Below, in pieces: positions 23,264 to 33,823 of a stretch of DNA of 64,000 nt. Origin of the DNA: Filosporella fistucella (taxonomy: Eukaryota > Ascomycota > Leotiomycetes > Helotiales). The notes below the pieces were generated by a model, which did no database searches, had not been told where the DNA came from, and saw only the letters and a list, made by a program, of their open reading frames with translations. How positions within the stretch are numbered: position 1 is the first letter of the stretch; the number at the start of each line of letters is the position of its first letter. The translations under genes were made by a program, and so were the position numbers. The stretch lies in contig JAQJZZ010000018.1 in NCBI GenBank assembly GCA_030077755.1, positions 558,001 to 622,000 of the forward strand, in the 5' to 3' direction.

Positions 23264-26200
23264 ATGTCTCAGAGTGCTGGAAGCGACAATTCATTTGTGA
23301 TCCTTGAAGAGCGAGACATCATTGACTTCAATGATTCAACGTTGCTCCCTCTTTCGCCAGAAAACATTGCAAGAGTACAATTATGGTTAAATCCCACCGA
23401 CTACTCTGCTGGGTCAAGTGAAAATTGCAAACATCAGGCTGCACGTTCTCCTGGTACAGGATGCTGGATTCAGGAAACAAGGGAGTACCAGCAATGGAGG
23501 CATTCATCAGAATGCGACGTGCTCTGGGTGAAAGGCATTCCTGGTTCTGGGAAATCTGTCGTGGCAGCATATTTGGCATCAAGTCTTCAAGAGGAAGAAG
23601 TCCCAGTTCTGACATTCTTCTTTCGACAGACAATTTCGACAAACAAGACACCACATCAATTGATCCGAGACTGGCTCTCGCAGCTCCTCGATGCGTCCCC
23701 GCCACTTCAGGAAGCGTTGATGAAAATTATCGATGATGACCGAACTCTAGAGAGTGTTGCTCACGCTGAATTGTGGGATGCCCTCATATCTACATTATCC
23801 AGAATTCCACGAGCATTCTGTATAATAGATGCATTAGACGAGATGGATTTCGGAAACGAGGCTTTCATTTTGAAACTTCTTGATCTGGGGCAACTAACCC
23901 ACTCCGCGAAGATAATCATGACGAGTCGGCCACTTCCATACATTGAAAAGACCATACCGCGCTCTGCCATCCAGATTTACCTACATCCGCAATATGTCGA
24001 CAAGGACATACTAACCTATTTTAATAATATTCTCAGCGTCTCGAATATTTCGCGCCCCACTCAACATTATATCAGATCTGTCCTTTGTCGGAAATCGAAT
24101 GGTTCATTCCTCTACGCCCGGTTAATGATGAAAGATATTCTGGAGTCTGAAGATTGTAGTGAACTAGGCATTAAGCAAATTCTGCGCAAGCTGCCAAATA
24201 ATCTAGGAGCAGCGTATATAAGATTACTTTCAGAGCATTCAACCCGATCAGGAACTCCTCAAGAACTTCAACTATTCATACTAAAATTTATAACCCACTC
24301 TTCTCGACCTCTTTGTCTGCTAGAGATCTCTTCCATTGCCGACTTCGCTCTGAAGACAAAGGATATATGTTTCCTCGATCCACCCTCAGAACCCAAGATT
24401 ATATCCAAGGCTGCCATCAGAAGTGGATGTGGGCCGTTGATAGAGATATCGAAGGATGAAGTGGTAGCCATAATTCATCACTCACTTGCAGAGTTCCTCA
24501 CCGACCCGGAAAGATCGATATCCGACTTTCCACACGTTAATAGGGTCACGACCCACCTCCAATTGGCAGTTCTATGCATAAAATACCTACTGGCTAGTGT
24601 ATCGCCCGAGATACGTTGGGATGGAGGCGGCAATCGGCCACCTACAAATATTCAAATGAACTCTCAAATGACACATCACTTTCTGGACTACTCCACAAAT
24701 CACTGGTGGTATCATGTATTTGAGTTTGGTCAAGCAGACCGGGATCTATTTTTGCTGCTGGATCAGTTGTTGCAACTAAACTCAAAAACGCACTCGCTCT
24801 GTCTGAAACCAATCTCTGATGGCAATACTCAGACGAGTCTTCTTCACTTTGCTGCCTCTATTGGGTTGGCTCAGTATGCCCGGCACATTATTGAATGTGA
24901 TCTTAATCCGGATTTGAACTGTCGAGACAGTAAATCACGATCCCCACTTCACTGCGCTGCAGCGAATGGGCATGTTGGCGTTGTTGAAATTCTTTTGGAA
25001 CATGGCGCATCCAGAAATCCAGACGACTATGAGGGGTTGACTCCCCTCCATCTTGCTGTTACCAACAATCATTCGCAGGTGGTTCGAAAGCTATTGGCCT
25101 CCGGGGTTGATCCTATGACGCCAAAAACGAGAGAACGTCCAGGTAGACGGTGTGGCAATTCCCTGCGCACGACAGGACAGACTGCCGTACAGTATGCTTC
25201 CAGGAGTGGGAATGCTGATGTGATTCTTGAGATGCTACCTTACCTTCGACAACCGGCTCTCAGTCCAGCTCTCTGTTGGGCGTCGGAATTCGGGCAAAGT
25301 CGTGTAGTGCTTGCGATCCTACACAACTCCGAAGTTGATGTTAATCAAATGGTTGATGGTAATACCCCAATTCAGTTCGCCGCACATGCACGAGATTTGA
25401 TCTCGATGAAGGCTTTGCTGGACAAGGGCGCAAATGCTCAAACCCATTGTAATGTCATTGGTGAAGATGCATGGTTATGGAAGCTATACTTGGCACGTGG
25501 CGATGAATTTCCATTCAGAGATACTCCACTACATTCATTTTCTCACGGAGAGGAGAAGGGAAATATGAATACCAGCACTTCGGAGACCATACATGGATTG
25601 GAAATGCTTCTGAATGCAGGGTGCAACGTCAACGAGCACGATTTCACAGGGCAAACACCACTCCACTATTTCCTAAGGGGAGCCAAATATGGCGGCCATA
25701 AATGCTCGTTGGAGGTCATCTCTTGGTTGCTTGAACATGGTGCCGATCCCTTGCTTCTGACGAAAGACGAGCAATCCGCTATTCAACTTGCCCTCGGCCA
25801 TTCAAAAGATGTTTTAGCACTGCTAATTAGCAAAGGTGCAGACGTGAATGCTATCTCTCCATCTGGTGGTCGATCACCAATCTTTGCGGCCGTTCTAAAG
25901 AATGACGAGAGGGCAATGCGTACACTTATAAAGTATGGTGCTGATTTCAACCTGAAAGACTCAAAAGGGAATACACTACTTCACTGTGTATTTGCTGAGG
26001 CCCCAGACTCGTTATCGACAATCAAGTTGCTTTTTGATAACGGAGTGAATCTCTCTATGAAGAACTATGAAGGATTGACGCCACTCGAAGTGTTGGACTT
26101 TCGCCGTCTTACAACCGATCTTTTGGAAGTTTTCATAGAGAAAAGTATCGATTTCGATTCAAGGGCACGCCAAGGTCAGACTTTTCTGCTCAAAGCACTA

Positions 26201-29200
26201 CAATGCGATTGCAAGATTGATGTTCTAGAAATGCTGGTAGATGCTCGTGTTGACGTCAGTGCACACGATTATAATGGCCGTAATGCCTTGCACTATTGTT
26301 GTGAAAAAGCCGCATCCAAAGACACGGTGGAGAAGATTCGCATATTGTGTAGGGCTGGTGCTAATCCACAGACCAGGGACTTTTCTGGGAATACCTTGTT
26401 TCATGCAGTCGCAGGATATCACACCTACCAAGGAGCTCAAGTGGATTTACTGGATCTTCTCCTCGAGTATAGAATATCTCCCAGGTCTCGGAACAATCAA
26501 GGGCAAACACCTTTGTACACACTCGTAGAACAAGGAAATTTCACAGACAACACTGAACTGCTCGACTTCTTTCTTGGCCCAAAGTGTACCCTAGACATCA
26601 ATAACTCAGACCATCGAGGGATACGTCCGATTCATCTGGCTGCGAATTTCACGGAGGATCACTTCAAATACCTTCTTAGCAAAGGCGCCGATCCTCTCCC
26701 TGTAACCCAAGAACGCCTATCAGTCCTTCATATATGTGCCCGAGCAAGACAAAGCAACACCGTGGGATTGGTAGTCGAAAAACTCATTCAGCTAGACAGC
26801 TCTCACCTAATTGACCACATAGACAGTGACGGAAGGACTGCCCTACATTACGCCATTATGTCCGGTCGGGTTGAGAGTGTAGCAATTTTGTTAGGATCTG
26901 GCAAAGCTAACCCAAATCTGAAAGACAAGCATAGCTTGAACACGCTCGATTTCTGTACATTATTCGCAGAAGAAAATAGTCATTGGCGTACCAGTTCTCT
27001 AGGTGATTGCAATAGACAGTACGTCACCAAATCCTGTGTGACATTAGACCAATTTCGCAGACCTCCAACACATGAGCCGAAATATGAGCGTGGCTTCAAA
27101 CGAATCATTGAAGCGGAGAGAGAAACTGTCGGAATTCGTCAAATCGTGCGGCAACTCATTATCCATGGAGTCGACACATCATTTATGTCGTCGCACAAGC
27201 TCAGGTGGGATGACCGTCATCCTTCACCCTTCAAACGTGCCTTGCTATTGGATTGTGGGGTTCTGGTTGAGGAGCTATTGGATGTGCCAATCTCCCCAGT
27301 ATCAGAAGAGGAGGAGGAGGAGTCAGACACAGATGATGGAGATGATGCCGAAGACGGGGCAACATGGCTTTGGCGGATGACCTTAAGGTTCCGAAATCTT
27401 GAAAATCATGTGTTGATGAGACTGAGAAGCCTCCCTGTGCTGTTTGATAATGCCATCAGGATCGGAGAGCCTAATCTCGAGTTGTTCCAGTTTTTGTTAC
27501 TTGAAGAAAATTATAAAGGGATCGAAGAACTACATCGTCGTGGAGCAGATCTGCTGGTACCTGCTGCAGATGGACAAAGCTGTGTTAGTATCCTCGTAAA
27601 ATGGGGATACGCGTCTTTGTTAGAGAAAGTCGGAGATCTTGTAGGCTTATCTGAAGGAACCTGGAGTAAGAAAACGAAAGAAGCAGGTGTCAAAGGAGGC
27701 CGTGCCATAAATCTGGTCTCAGTTGCATGTGCCAGGGAATTACCCAACCTTGGAGTCATTAAGATACTGGTTGAAAAATTCCATATGAATGTCAATGACG
27801 AAATTCCGGGCACCGGCCAGGTGGCTTTGCACATATTGGCAAAATCCAAACATTGGTGGAATATTCAAGCTGTAGTCTATTTGCTTAATCAAAGAGCCAA
27901 AGCTGATATCCGAGATGGGAAAGGGAATACTCCATTGCTTATTGCTCTCACTGGGCAATACGGCTGTGCTGTTGTCAAAGAATTGCTTCTCCATGGAGCC
28001 AATCCCAACACCCTTGATTCACAAGGAGAATCTTGTCTCACCAAAGCCAAAAAACACCCTGAAATCATCAGTCAACTAGTCAAACATGGCGCAAACGCTC
28101 TTGCAAGCAAAAAGCCCTTCCTTCTCAGTTGCATCGAGGCACTTGACCTACAGACAATCGGACTGCTAATTGAAAGTGGTGTGAATCTCAATACAGAGCC
28201 AATCCTTGAATCAGAGCCAAAGATAGAGCCAAGAATGGACGAAAATCGCCAGAAGCACAAAGCATCAAGGTGGCGCTGGCGCGCATGGCAAGAAAGTCTT
28301 CAATATGCGAAGTACCCTGTGCATTTCGCAGCAAGCCCTCAATTCAACAACGAGAAGTCCAAAGAACAAATGATCTCTATCATCGAAGCGCTTTTAAATG
28401 GAGGAGCTGACCCTTTGCTGCGGGCAAGTAAAACAGGAGATTCAATACTTCATGCTATCTGCGAAGAAAAGGGAATTATTGAGCCGTTCTTTGACCTCCC
28501 AGCTCTGGAACTCGAAGCAAGAGATTCAAAGGGGCGGACTCTGCTTCTAGCGGCATGCTACACGCTGCCCGATTACTTTTGTAATCAAGATAGATCATGG
28601 CTCGATGCTCAAAAGAGTATTGCACAGCTACTATTTGCAAAAGGAGCAGATATCACCGCCGCCGATGATGAAGGGAGGAATATATTCCACTACTTACTTA
28701 CCAGTAGCAGGACATATTCGTGGATGCATTCCTCTCACCCGAAAGATTTTGAATTCTTCCTTTCTATCGCCTCTTCTCCAACATCTGCCAAATATTCTAG
28801 CCTTGCTCTGCACAAGCAAGCAGACAGCAAAGGCGTTACGCCCCTCCACCTCGCTCTTTCATCCGATCAACTCTGGGCTGTTGAACCTCTTCTGGCTTCT
28901 GGAGCAGATCCAAATCAAACAGACAGACAAGGAAATACCCCCCTCCATTTTCTAGCATCACTCCTCCCGCCTTCACCTCATCCAGCCGACGCCCTAGTAT
29001 CCAAAACGCGCTCCTTGTTGCTCTTCACCCACTTCCTAGACCTCGGTCTCTCCATTAATGCTCTGAACTCCCTCGGGGAGACCCCAGTATTCAATCTCTT
29101 CCGCTCTAAGGCGATGAATATGGAACGGATTCTATTCTTTGTGAGCCAAGGAGCAGACTTAACGGTCGTGAATGGGAAGAGAGAAGGACTGTTGCATTTG

Positions 29201-29347
29201 TGTGCTTTGAAGGGTGGAGGCGAGGAGAAAGAGTGCGAGGAAGGAGATGTTTGGAGGTACTTGATTGGGCAGGGGTTGGATCCGATGATGGAGGATGGGG
29301 AGAGTATGACCCCTGGGGATTGGAGGAGGGCTGTTGGGAAGGGTTGA
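23264..29347 (+). CDS. Giant NACHT-ankyrin NLR-like STAND protein (2027 aa)
   Basis: One uninterrupted 6-kb exon. After a short N-terminus (about 35 residues, no HET, HeLo or lipase-like domain) comes the usual lead-in WLNPTDYSAGSSE and then the NACHT NTPase. Walker A is GIPGSGKS (91-98), Walker B is CIIDALDE (186-193), and the sensor-like KIIMTSRPLPYIE follows. A helical arm runs to about residue 520. From about 522 to the C-terminus there are some 30 ankyrin repeats (for example SPLHCAAANGHVGVVEILLE and TPLHLAVTNNHSQVVRKLLA), interrupted near 1345-1365 by an acidic EEEEEESDTDDGDD insert. Fungal proteins of this layout are NLR-like sensors of non-self. The trigger and the effector domain are unknown here. 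The catalytic motifs are intact and there are no stops, although a RIP-mutated transposon block lies about 2 kb away. Confidence 0.93.
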   Translation: MSQSAGSDNSFVILEERDIIDFNDSTLLPLSPENIARVQLWLNPTDYSAGSSENCKHQAARSPGTGCWIQETREYQQWRHSSECDVLWVKGIPGSGKSVVAAYLASSLQEEEVPVLTFFFRQTISTNKTPHQLIRDWLSQLLDASPPLQEALMKIIDDDRTLESVAHAELWDALISTLSRIPRAFCIIDALDEMDFGNEAFILKLLDLGQLTHSAKIIMTSRPLPYIEKTIPRSAIQIYLHPQYVDKDILTYFNNILSVSNISRPTQHYIRSVLCRKSNGSFLYARLMMKDILESEDCSELGIKQILRKLPNNLGAAYIRLLSEHSTRSGTPQELQLFILKFITHSSRPLCLLEISSIADFALKTKDICFLDPPSEPKIISKAAIRSGCGPLIEISKDEVVAIIHHSLAEFLTDPERSISDFPHVNRVTTHLQLAVLCIKYLLASVSPEIRWDGGGNRPPTNIQMNSQMTHHFLDYSTNHWWYHVFEFGQADRDLFLLLDQLLQLNSKTHSLCLKPISDGNTQTSLLHFAASIGLAQYARHIIECDLNPDLNCRDSKSRSPLHCAAANGHVGVVEILLEHGASRNPDDYEGLTPLHLAVTNNHSQVVRKLLASGVDPMTPKTRERPGRRCGNSLRTTGQTAVQYASRSGNADVILEMLPYLRQPALSPALCWASEFGQSRVVLAILHNSEVDVNQMVDGNTPIQFAAHARDLISMKALLDKGANAQTHCNVIGEDAWLWKLYLARGDEFPFRDTPLHSFSHGEEKGNMNTSTSETIHGLEMLLNAGCNVNEHDFTGQTPLHYFLRGAKYGGHKCSLEVISWLLEHGADPLLLTKDEQSAIQLALGHSKDVLALLISKGADVNAISPSGGRSPIFAAVLKNDERAMRTLIKYGADFNLKDSKGNTLLHCVFAEAPDSLSTIKLLFDNGVNLSMKNYEGLTPLEVLDFRRLTTDLLEVFIEKSIDFDSRARQGQTFLLKALQCDCKIDVLEMLVDARVDVSAHDYNGRNALHYCCEKAASKDTVEKIRILCRAGANPQTRDFSGNTLFHAVAGYHTYQGAQVDLLDLLLEYRISPRSRNNQGQTPLYTLVEQGNFTDNTELLDFFLGPKCTLDINNSDHRGIRPIHLAANFTEDHFKYLLSKGADPLPVTQERLSVLHICARARQSNTVGLVVEKLIQLDSSHLIDHIDSDGRTALHYAIMSGRVESVAILLGSGKANPNLKDKHSLNTLDFCTLFAEENSHWRTSSLGDCNRQYVTKSCVTLDQFRRPPTHEPKYERGFKRIIEAERETVGIRQIVRQLIIHGVDTSFMSSHKLRWDDRHPSPFKRALLLDCGVLVEELLDVPISPVSEEEEEESDTDDGDDAEDGATWLWRMTLRFRNLENHVLMRLRSLPVLFDNAIRIGEPNLELFQFLLLEENYKGIEELHRRGADLLVPAADGQSCVSILVKWGYASLLEKVGDLVGLSEGTWSKKTKEAGVKGGRAINLVSVACARELPNLGVIKILVEKFHMNVNDEIPGTGQVALHILAKSKHWWNIQAVVYLLNQRAKADIRDGKGNTPLLIALTGQYGCAVVKELLLHGANPNTLDSQGESCLTKAKKHPEIISQLVKHGANALASKKPFLLSCIEALDLQTIGLLIESGVNLNTEPILESEPKIEPRMDENRQKHKASRWRWRAWQESLQYAKYPVHFAASPQFNNEKSKEQMISIIEALLNGGADPLLRASKTGDSILHAICEEKGIIEPFFDLPALELEARDSKGRTLLLAACYTLPDYFCNQDRSWLDAQKSIAQLLFAKGADITAADDEGRNIFHYLLTSSRTYSWMHSSHPKDFEFFLSIASSPTSAKYSSLALHKQADSKGVTPLHLALSSDQLWAVEPLLASGADPNQTDRQGNTPLHFLASLLPPSPHPADALVSKTRSLLLFTHFLDLGLSINALNSLGETPVFNLFRSKAMNMERILFFVSQGADLTVVNGKREGLLHLCALKGGGEEKECEEGDVWRYLIGQGLDPMMEDGESMTPGDWRRAVGKG

Positions 29348-30172
29348 GGGAAGGATGTCTAGCGTATAGAGAATTTAGAGGAAGGGTATATTGGGTAAGA
29401 AGAATGAAAATAATACAAGGGTCCTTTAGGACAAATTGACAGCCGGAGGGAATATTGCGTATTACCCTTTTCAATTCTGCAAACAATTAGACACCAAGCA
29501 GTTGTATGATATCACATGACCATCAGAGTCATTCGGCTGTCAAACTGCCTGGAAGATTCATCCAATCAGTGAAGTCATGTATACCTTACAAGTATGATCT
29601 CAAAGTCCGGGGAAACTGGACCCGGCCCCGAGCCAAGCAGGAACCCGGCTGCATTAGCTGTCTCGGGCTGGCCGCGCTTGGAAAGATGAAGCGATAGCCG
29701 TTGGCTTCTTTCATGTGGTGGGACACAGAAAGGGAAACGGGGTTTTGGATGTTGAATATAAGAATAATAATTGATTGAGAAACCAAGTCAACCACTGGTT
29801 ATTATACGGTGCTAAGAAAGAGAGAATGAAAAAAAACACTTTGATCTAGGATTACCGTGCAATTGAGGCAGAGTTACCTATTGACAAATAAGCCGTGGAA
29901 TTAAGTTCGAGATACCATAATACCCTCTAATCTGTTTGATGTCCAGCTAAACTTGTCAAAAGTGGCAGTGGGCAGAAAAGTGATCAGCGTGTGCGGAAGG
30001 GGACTCCTCAAGCACTCTTTCCGTTTGTTGCATCTTTGTTTCTTTTCACCGCCACCACATCCTCTTTATTCTTTCCTTTTTCCACCTGCAGAGTCAAGCT
30101 GACATCCCCGCACTCTCCCCTTCATCATCACCTAACACACCATTCCAGAGACATCCCACCAGCAGATCCAAA
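29348..30172. other. Intergenic
   Basis: About 825 bases. It holds a GC-rich imperfect inverted segment at about 29625-29690, and pyrimidine-rich sequence before the next start codon. Confidence 0.45.
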
Positions 30173-31033
30173 ATGCATTACTGCCACGAGTGTGATCGCT
30201 GGTTCGATACCGAGAATGGATACAATCAACATATGAACAACAGTGCATCTCATGCTCCCGAGGAGGATTGGGATTGTGATTACTGCCAACGGACTTTCGG
30301 GAGCCAGTATGCTCTTCAGCAACACTGTGCCAATTCGCTTGGACATCCATATTGTATTGAATGCAAGAGGTTGTTTCAAAATCAGAATAATTTGAATCAG
30401 GTATGTTGCTGTTTGATGTGGATGGATGCGTGAAGATGAGAGGGGCCCAGCTGATATCGAACTAGCATATGCACTCCAAGATCCATGTTGGATCTGCTAT
30501 TCAATGTCCATTCTGCAAGAATGGCTTTTCTACAGCAAGTGGTGTTACGGTATGCTTCCCATATAAATTATTTCCAGAGCTGGGCAGAGGATGTAGACTC
30601 ACGCTCGCAGATCCATCTCGAATCCGGTACCTGCCCCAATGCCAACCTTGACCGCCACAAAATAAACACCATGATCCAACGAATGGATGCCAAAAACATC
30701 ATCACTCGTCCTATGCTCACTCTCCCGGTCTACTCACCTGCCACCGAAAACATCGCAACAGAGCGAGCCTGGAACGGCTATGCATATGCCTGCTACCTCT
30801 GTCCTCGTCAATTTGCTTCTCTCCAGGCATTGAATAGCCATATGAAGAGCCCTGCGCACGAGCAACATATTTACAAGTGTCCAAAGGCGGCTTGTGGTAG
30901 GAACTATAAGTTGTTGAGTGGACTTGTGCAGCATGTCGAGAGTGAGGTGTGTGGGGTAATGCGATTTGAGACTGTGCAGAAGCAGGCAAAGAATGGTATT
31001 CAAAATATGGCTGGAAGGATGATTATGGGCTAG
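30173..31033 (+). CDS. Six-finger C2H2 zinc finger protein (244 aa)
   Basis: Three exons, 30173-30400, 30466-30549 and 30611-31033, with introns of 65 and 61 bases (GTATGT..CTAG and GTATGC..GCAG); both junctions keep frame and complete fingers. Six finger-like units follow in order: CHECDRWFDTENGYNQHMN, CDYCQRTFGSQYALQQHCAN, CIECKRLFQNQNNLNQHMHS, CPFCKNGFSTASGVTIHLES (last ligand Cys), CYLCPRQFASLQALNSHMKS and CPKAACGRNYKLLSGLVQHV (last ligand Cys). The knuckles are spaced like fungal C2H2 proteins of unknown role. With no nuclear signal or activation domain apparent, binding to DNA or RNA is inferred. The start codon is the only ATG before the first finger. Confidence 0.88.
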
Positions 31034-31532
31034 TTGTGACTGGGTGGAGTTTCAGGTAGTGCAATACTTTGGTGGATGGCAAGATTTGTCACACGACGTT
31101 ACGTTGTTGGCATCGGGAAAATATTTTAGAAACGGAGTACCGTATTTGATGCAACTTGAGATGGAGAGGTTGTAGGGAACAAGACGGGGTTTTTGCCTTT
31201 TTTTAGGGGAATTATTTTACATCGATAGTCTAGGCGTAAGCTTAAATGTCATATCAGGAGGAGTTGCTCGCATTTTGTAGGTGTGGACGAGTGCTGCTTA
31301 GAATCTTATTCTCATCAATTAGTAGAAAAGAATGGAGAATTCTGAAACTGAGATCATTCCAATTCACCTGATCATATTATCAATAAGGATTAGCTTCATC
31401 AATCGGGCAGTCCTCAGTACTCTTCACATTCTAAGACTTTATCTTCTGTTGACATGTGATTATCGCTCTATGAAGAATATATAGGCACGATGAGCTTCGA
31501 ATGCCCCTCATTTTGAACCCCTTACTCGCTTA
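31034..31532. other. Intergenic flank, ends in TA target site
   Basis: About 500 bases of 3' flank that run into the transposon cluster. Its last two bases, 31531-31532 (TA), are the left target-site copy, matched by TA at 46585-46586. Confidence 0.6.
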
Positions 31533-31591
31533 TAGCAATTTCCTTAACTAGTCGGAAAACACGACTTTTTAAGCGAACGCGTTTTGGTGTC
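31533..31591 (+). repeat. Left terminal inverted repeat
   Basis: 59 bases starting TAGCAATTTCCTTAACTAGT, the reverse complement of 46526-46584 with a few transitions; the first base is T here where the right end implies C. It is preceded by TA. The same repeat recurs at the end of copy A (to 35012) and at 45672-45730. Confidence 0.92.
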
Positions 31592-31703
31592 ACCCCGCCA
31601 CGCGATTTATGATTAATTATATCAATTAACCCACTTCGTAGCTTAATTAAAAATTAATCACATACTCTATTCTCTTTAAAATTGCTTTCCTAGATACGTC
31701 GAT

Positions 31704-33490
31704 ATGGCTAGATCTCATAAATCCAAGCGCATTGCTAATAAACGCGTAAAAGTCATAGCATTTAAGAAACGCGTTCGCAAGCCTAATTAAAAAGCATAAG
31801 CTATAAAAGTAATGCTACCCCCTCGCCGAATTAGATCTAAAATAGTGGATAAAGTCATTACTAATTCTCTTAAGGCTAATACGCTAAAATTGACTTAGGA
31901 TAATAAAGTAGTAGCTAATCCAATTATAATCCAGAGCTCTCTTATAGTGGCTATTTTAATCCCTTTTAAATCTACCTGGCAAAAGCTAGTCTTACCTCTA
32001 TTTAACCTAATAAAAGAGGGATATATGCTATATTATATTATAATAACTCTTACGATTTTTATTAATAATATATATAAGGGTTCCTTAAGTAAGAATCATG
32101 ATTTAAGCAACTTTACTCGGTTTATATGGGACTCCTTTTAGACTTGGATTTAGGATAAATGGATAGAGAAGTTTATATAAATAAGGTTATTAAAGGAGTA
32201 GGAATTCCTTAGGATTTAGCCTTAAGTAATAATAATTAATAATCTTACTAGGAAAAAAGTGGATTACTTTATATAAGACCAAGATAAATGGGCTAATATT
32301 AAGAGCTAGCTTTATCTTAAAATATACCTTTAACCTAATAATAAATCTTATAATAGCCTTTTTATTAAAGCTCTATATTAGTGGCCGGAATTAGAGCCTG
32401 CTTTAGAGCCAAAATTAAAGTCGGTATTAAAGGCGTTATTAAAATCGATATTAAAATTAAGGACTACTAGGTCCCGTGATTAGAATTTAAGGGAATATTA
32501 TATTATTAATAGGCAAGGTAATATGGAAGAAGCTAGTTTTGCTTTTAATAATTATAATAATAATATCTTTATTAATAGAGAAGGGACTCTAATTAAAAGA
32601 AGCCGTGTCTTTATAATTATAAGGTAGCTAGATGTTAAAGCTTAAAGAAATGTTGCTAATAAACCATATAAGAAGATTAAGAAAATGATTTAGAAGTAGC
32701 ATTATTATTAGGATCTTAATTGCGATAAGAATCCTAAGTGCCACTATATTCTTTAGTCTCGTGGATCCCATTATAACGTTACTCTATTAAATTTAAAGTA
32801 ATAGGCAATAATAATTTAAATGGAATACCCTAAAGTTTTAATTGAGAGACTTCTTATTAAATGGATTCGCAAATATCACTTGGAATAATAAGAGATTCCT
32901 TAAAAAAAGCTCCATAGTAATAAGAAGTAGTCAATTATCGAGCCTGCTATTATTCTTAAAGCTAAGACTACTCCTATTATTATTTATAATTATCCCGCCC
33001 CCCTGCATTCTTATTTAATAGCTCCACCAATGCTATATTATAAATATGCAAGCATTCCAGGATTATAAAATAATCCTTATTATACTTAAAATCCACCCTT
33101 AATATAGCAAGTAAATATAAATAGTCTTGCTATATCGTTACCTCTAAGACCAAGGTCCTTTAAAGCGGATCCACTCCCTTAATTTAAGACGTATATCCTT
33201 AATAAAGTTATAAGCCTATAGAGATCCGAGCTAATTTAGGAGGCTTTTACGTTCCTAAAACTCGAGTTTATTAAGTTTACGTAATTTAAGGATCATTAAA
33301 CCTTTTAAACTCTTAGAAAATATGATATAAAATCCGGCATAATTTAATACCTTTAAAAAGAAGCCTTTAAGTTTTAGAAAGTAGTGGATATAATAAAGGG
33401 AATATTTGAGGAGATTTATAAAGCCTTAATTGGACCTAGAGGAGGCTTTTTATTTAATAGGATTAAATATAATAATCGTGGTGAAATAGG
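31704..33490 (+). pseudogene. Broken accessory ORF of TIR element copy A
   Basis: It starts ATG with a Lys/Arg-rich segment (MARSHKSKRIANKRVK). One frame can be followed for well over 1 kb, interrupted only by TAA/TAG codons where Gln or Trp would be expected. Protein-like stretches include FTRFIWDSF and CDKNPKCHYIL followed by SRGSHYNVTLLNLK. I do not recognise the family; it is not the transposase. The basic N-terminus and Cys/His cluster suggest nucleic-acid binding, which is inference. The 3' end is approximate. The same ORF exists inverted in copy B with its ATG mutated to ATA at 45559-45557. Confidence 0.6.
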
Positions 33491-33823
33491 TAATAGGTTC
33501 GGCGCTATAAAGTTATGAGACTAAGAATAGGATAGCGATAATTATTTCTCAGAATCTTAAGAGCGTTTATAATAGTGACTATTCTCTTTAGGGGATATAT
33601 TTTATATGCTTTACTTTATCTTTTTTCTCTTTCCTATATTAATCGGACTATTATTAATTTTATAATATTTATTATAAATTATAATTATATATTAAGGGGA
33701 ATGGCAAAACTCGCGATTATAAAACATTATTCACTTATTAATTATAACTTTTTATACTAATTATATAATTAATTTATTTAATAATTATATACGTATGCCT
33801 CTTATTATTTAATATTATATACT

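Noticed and set aside
33575..33760. Short open frame in the transposon block
   Set aside because: AT-rich chance frame on the wrong strand, downstream of the transposase.
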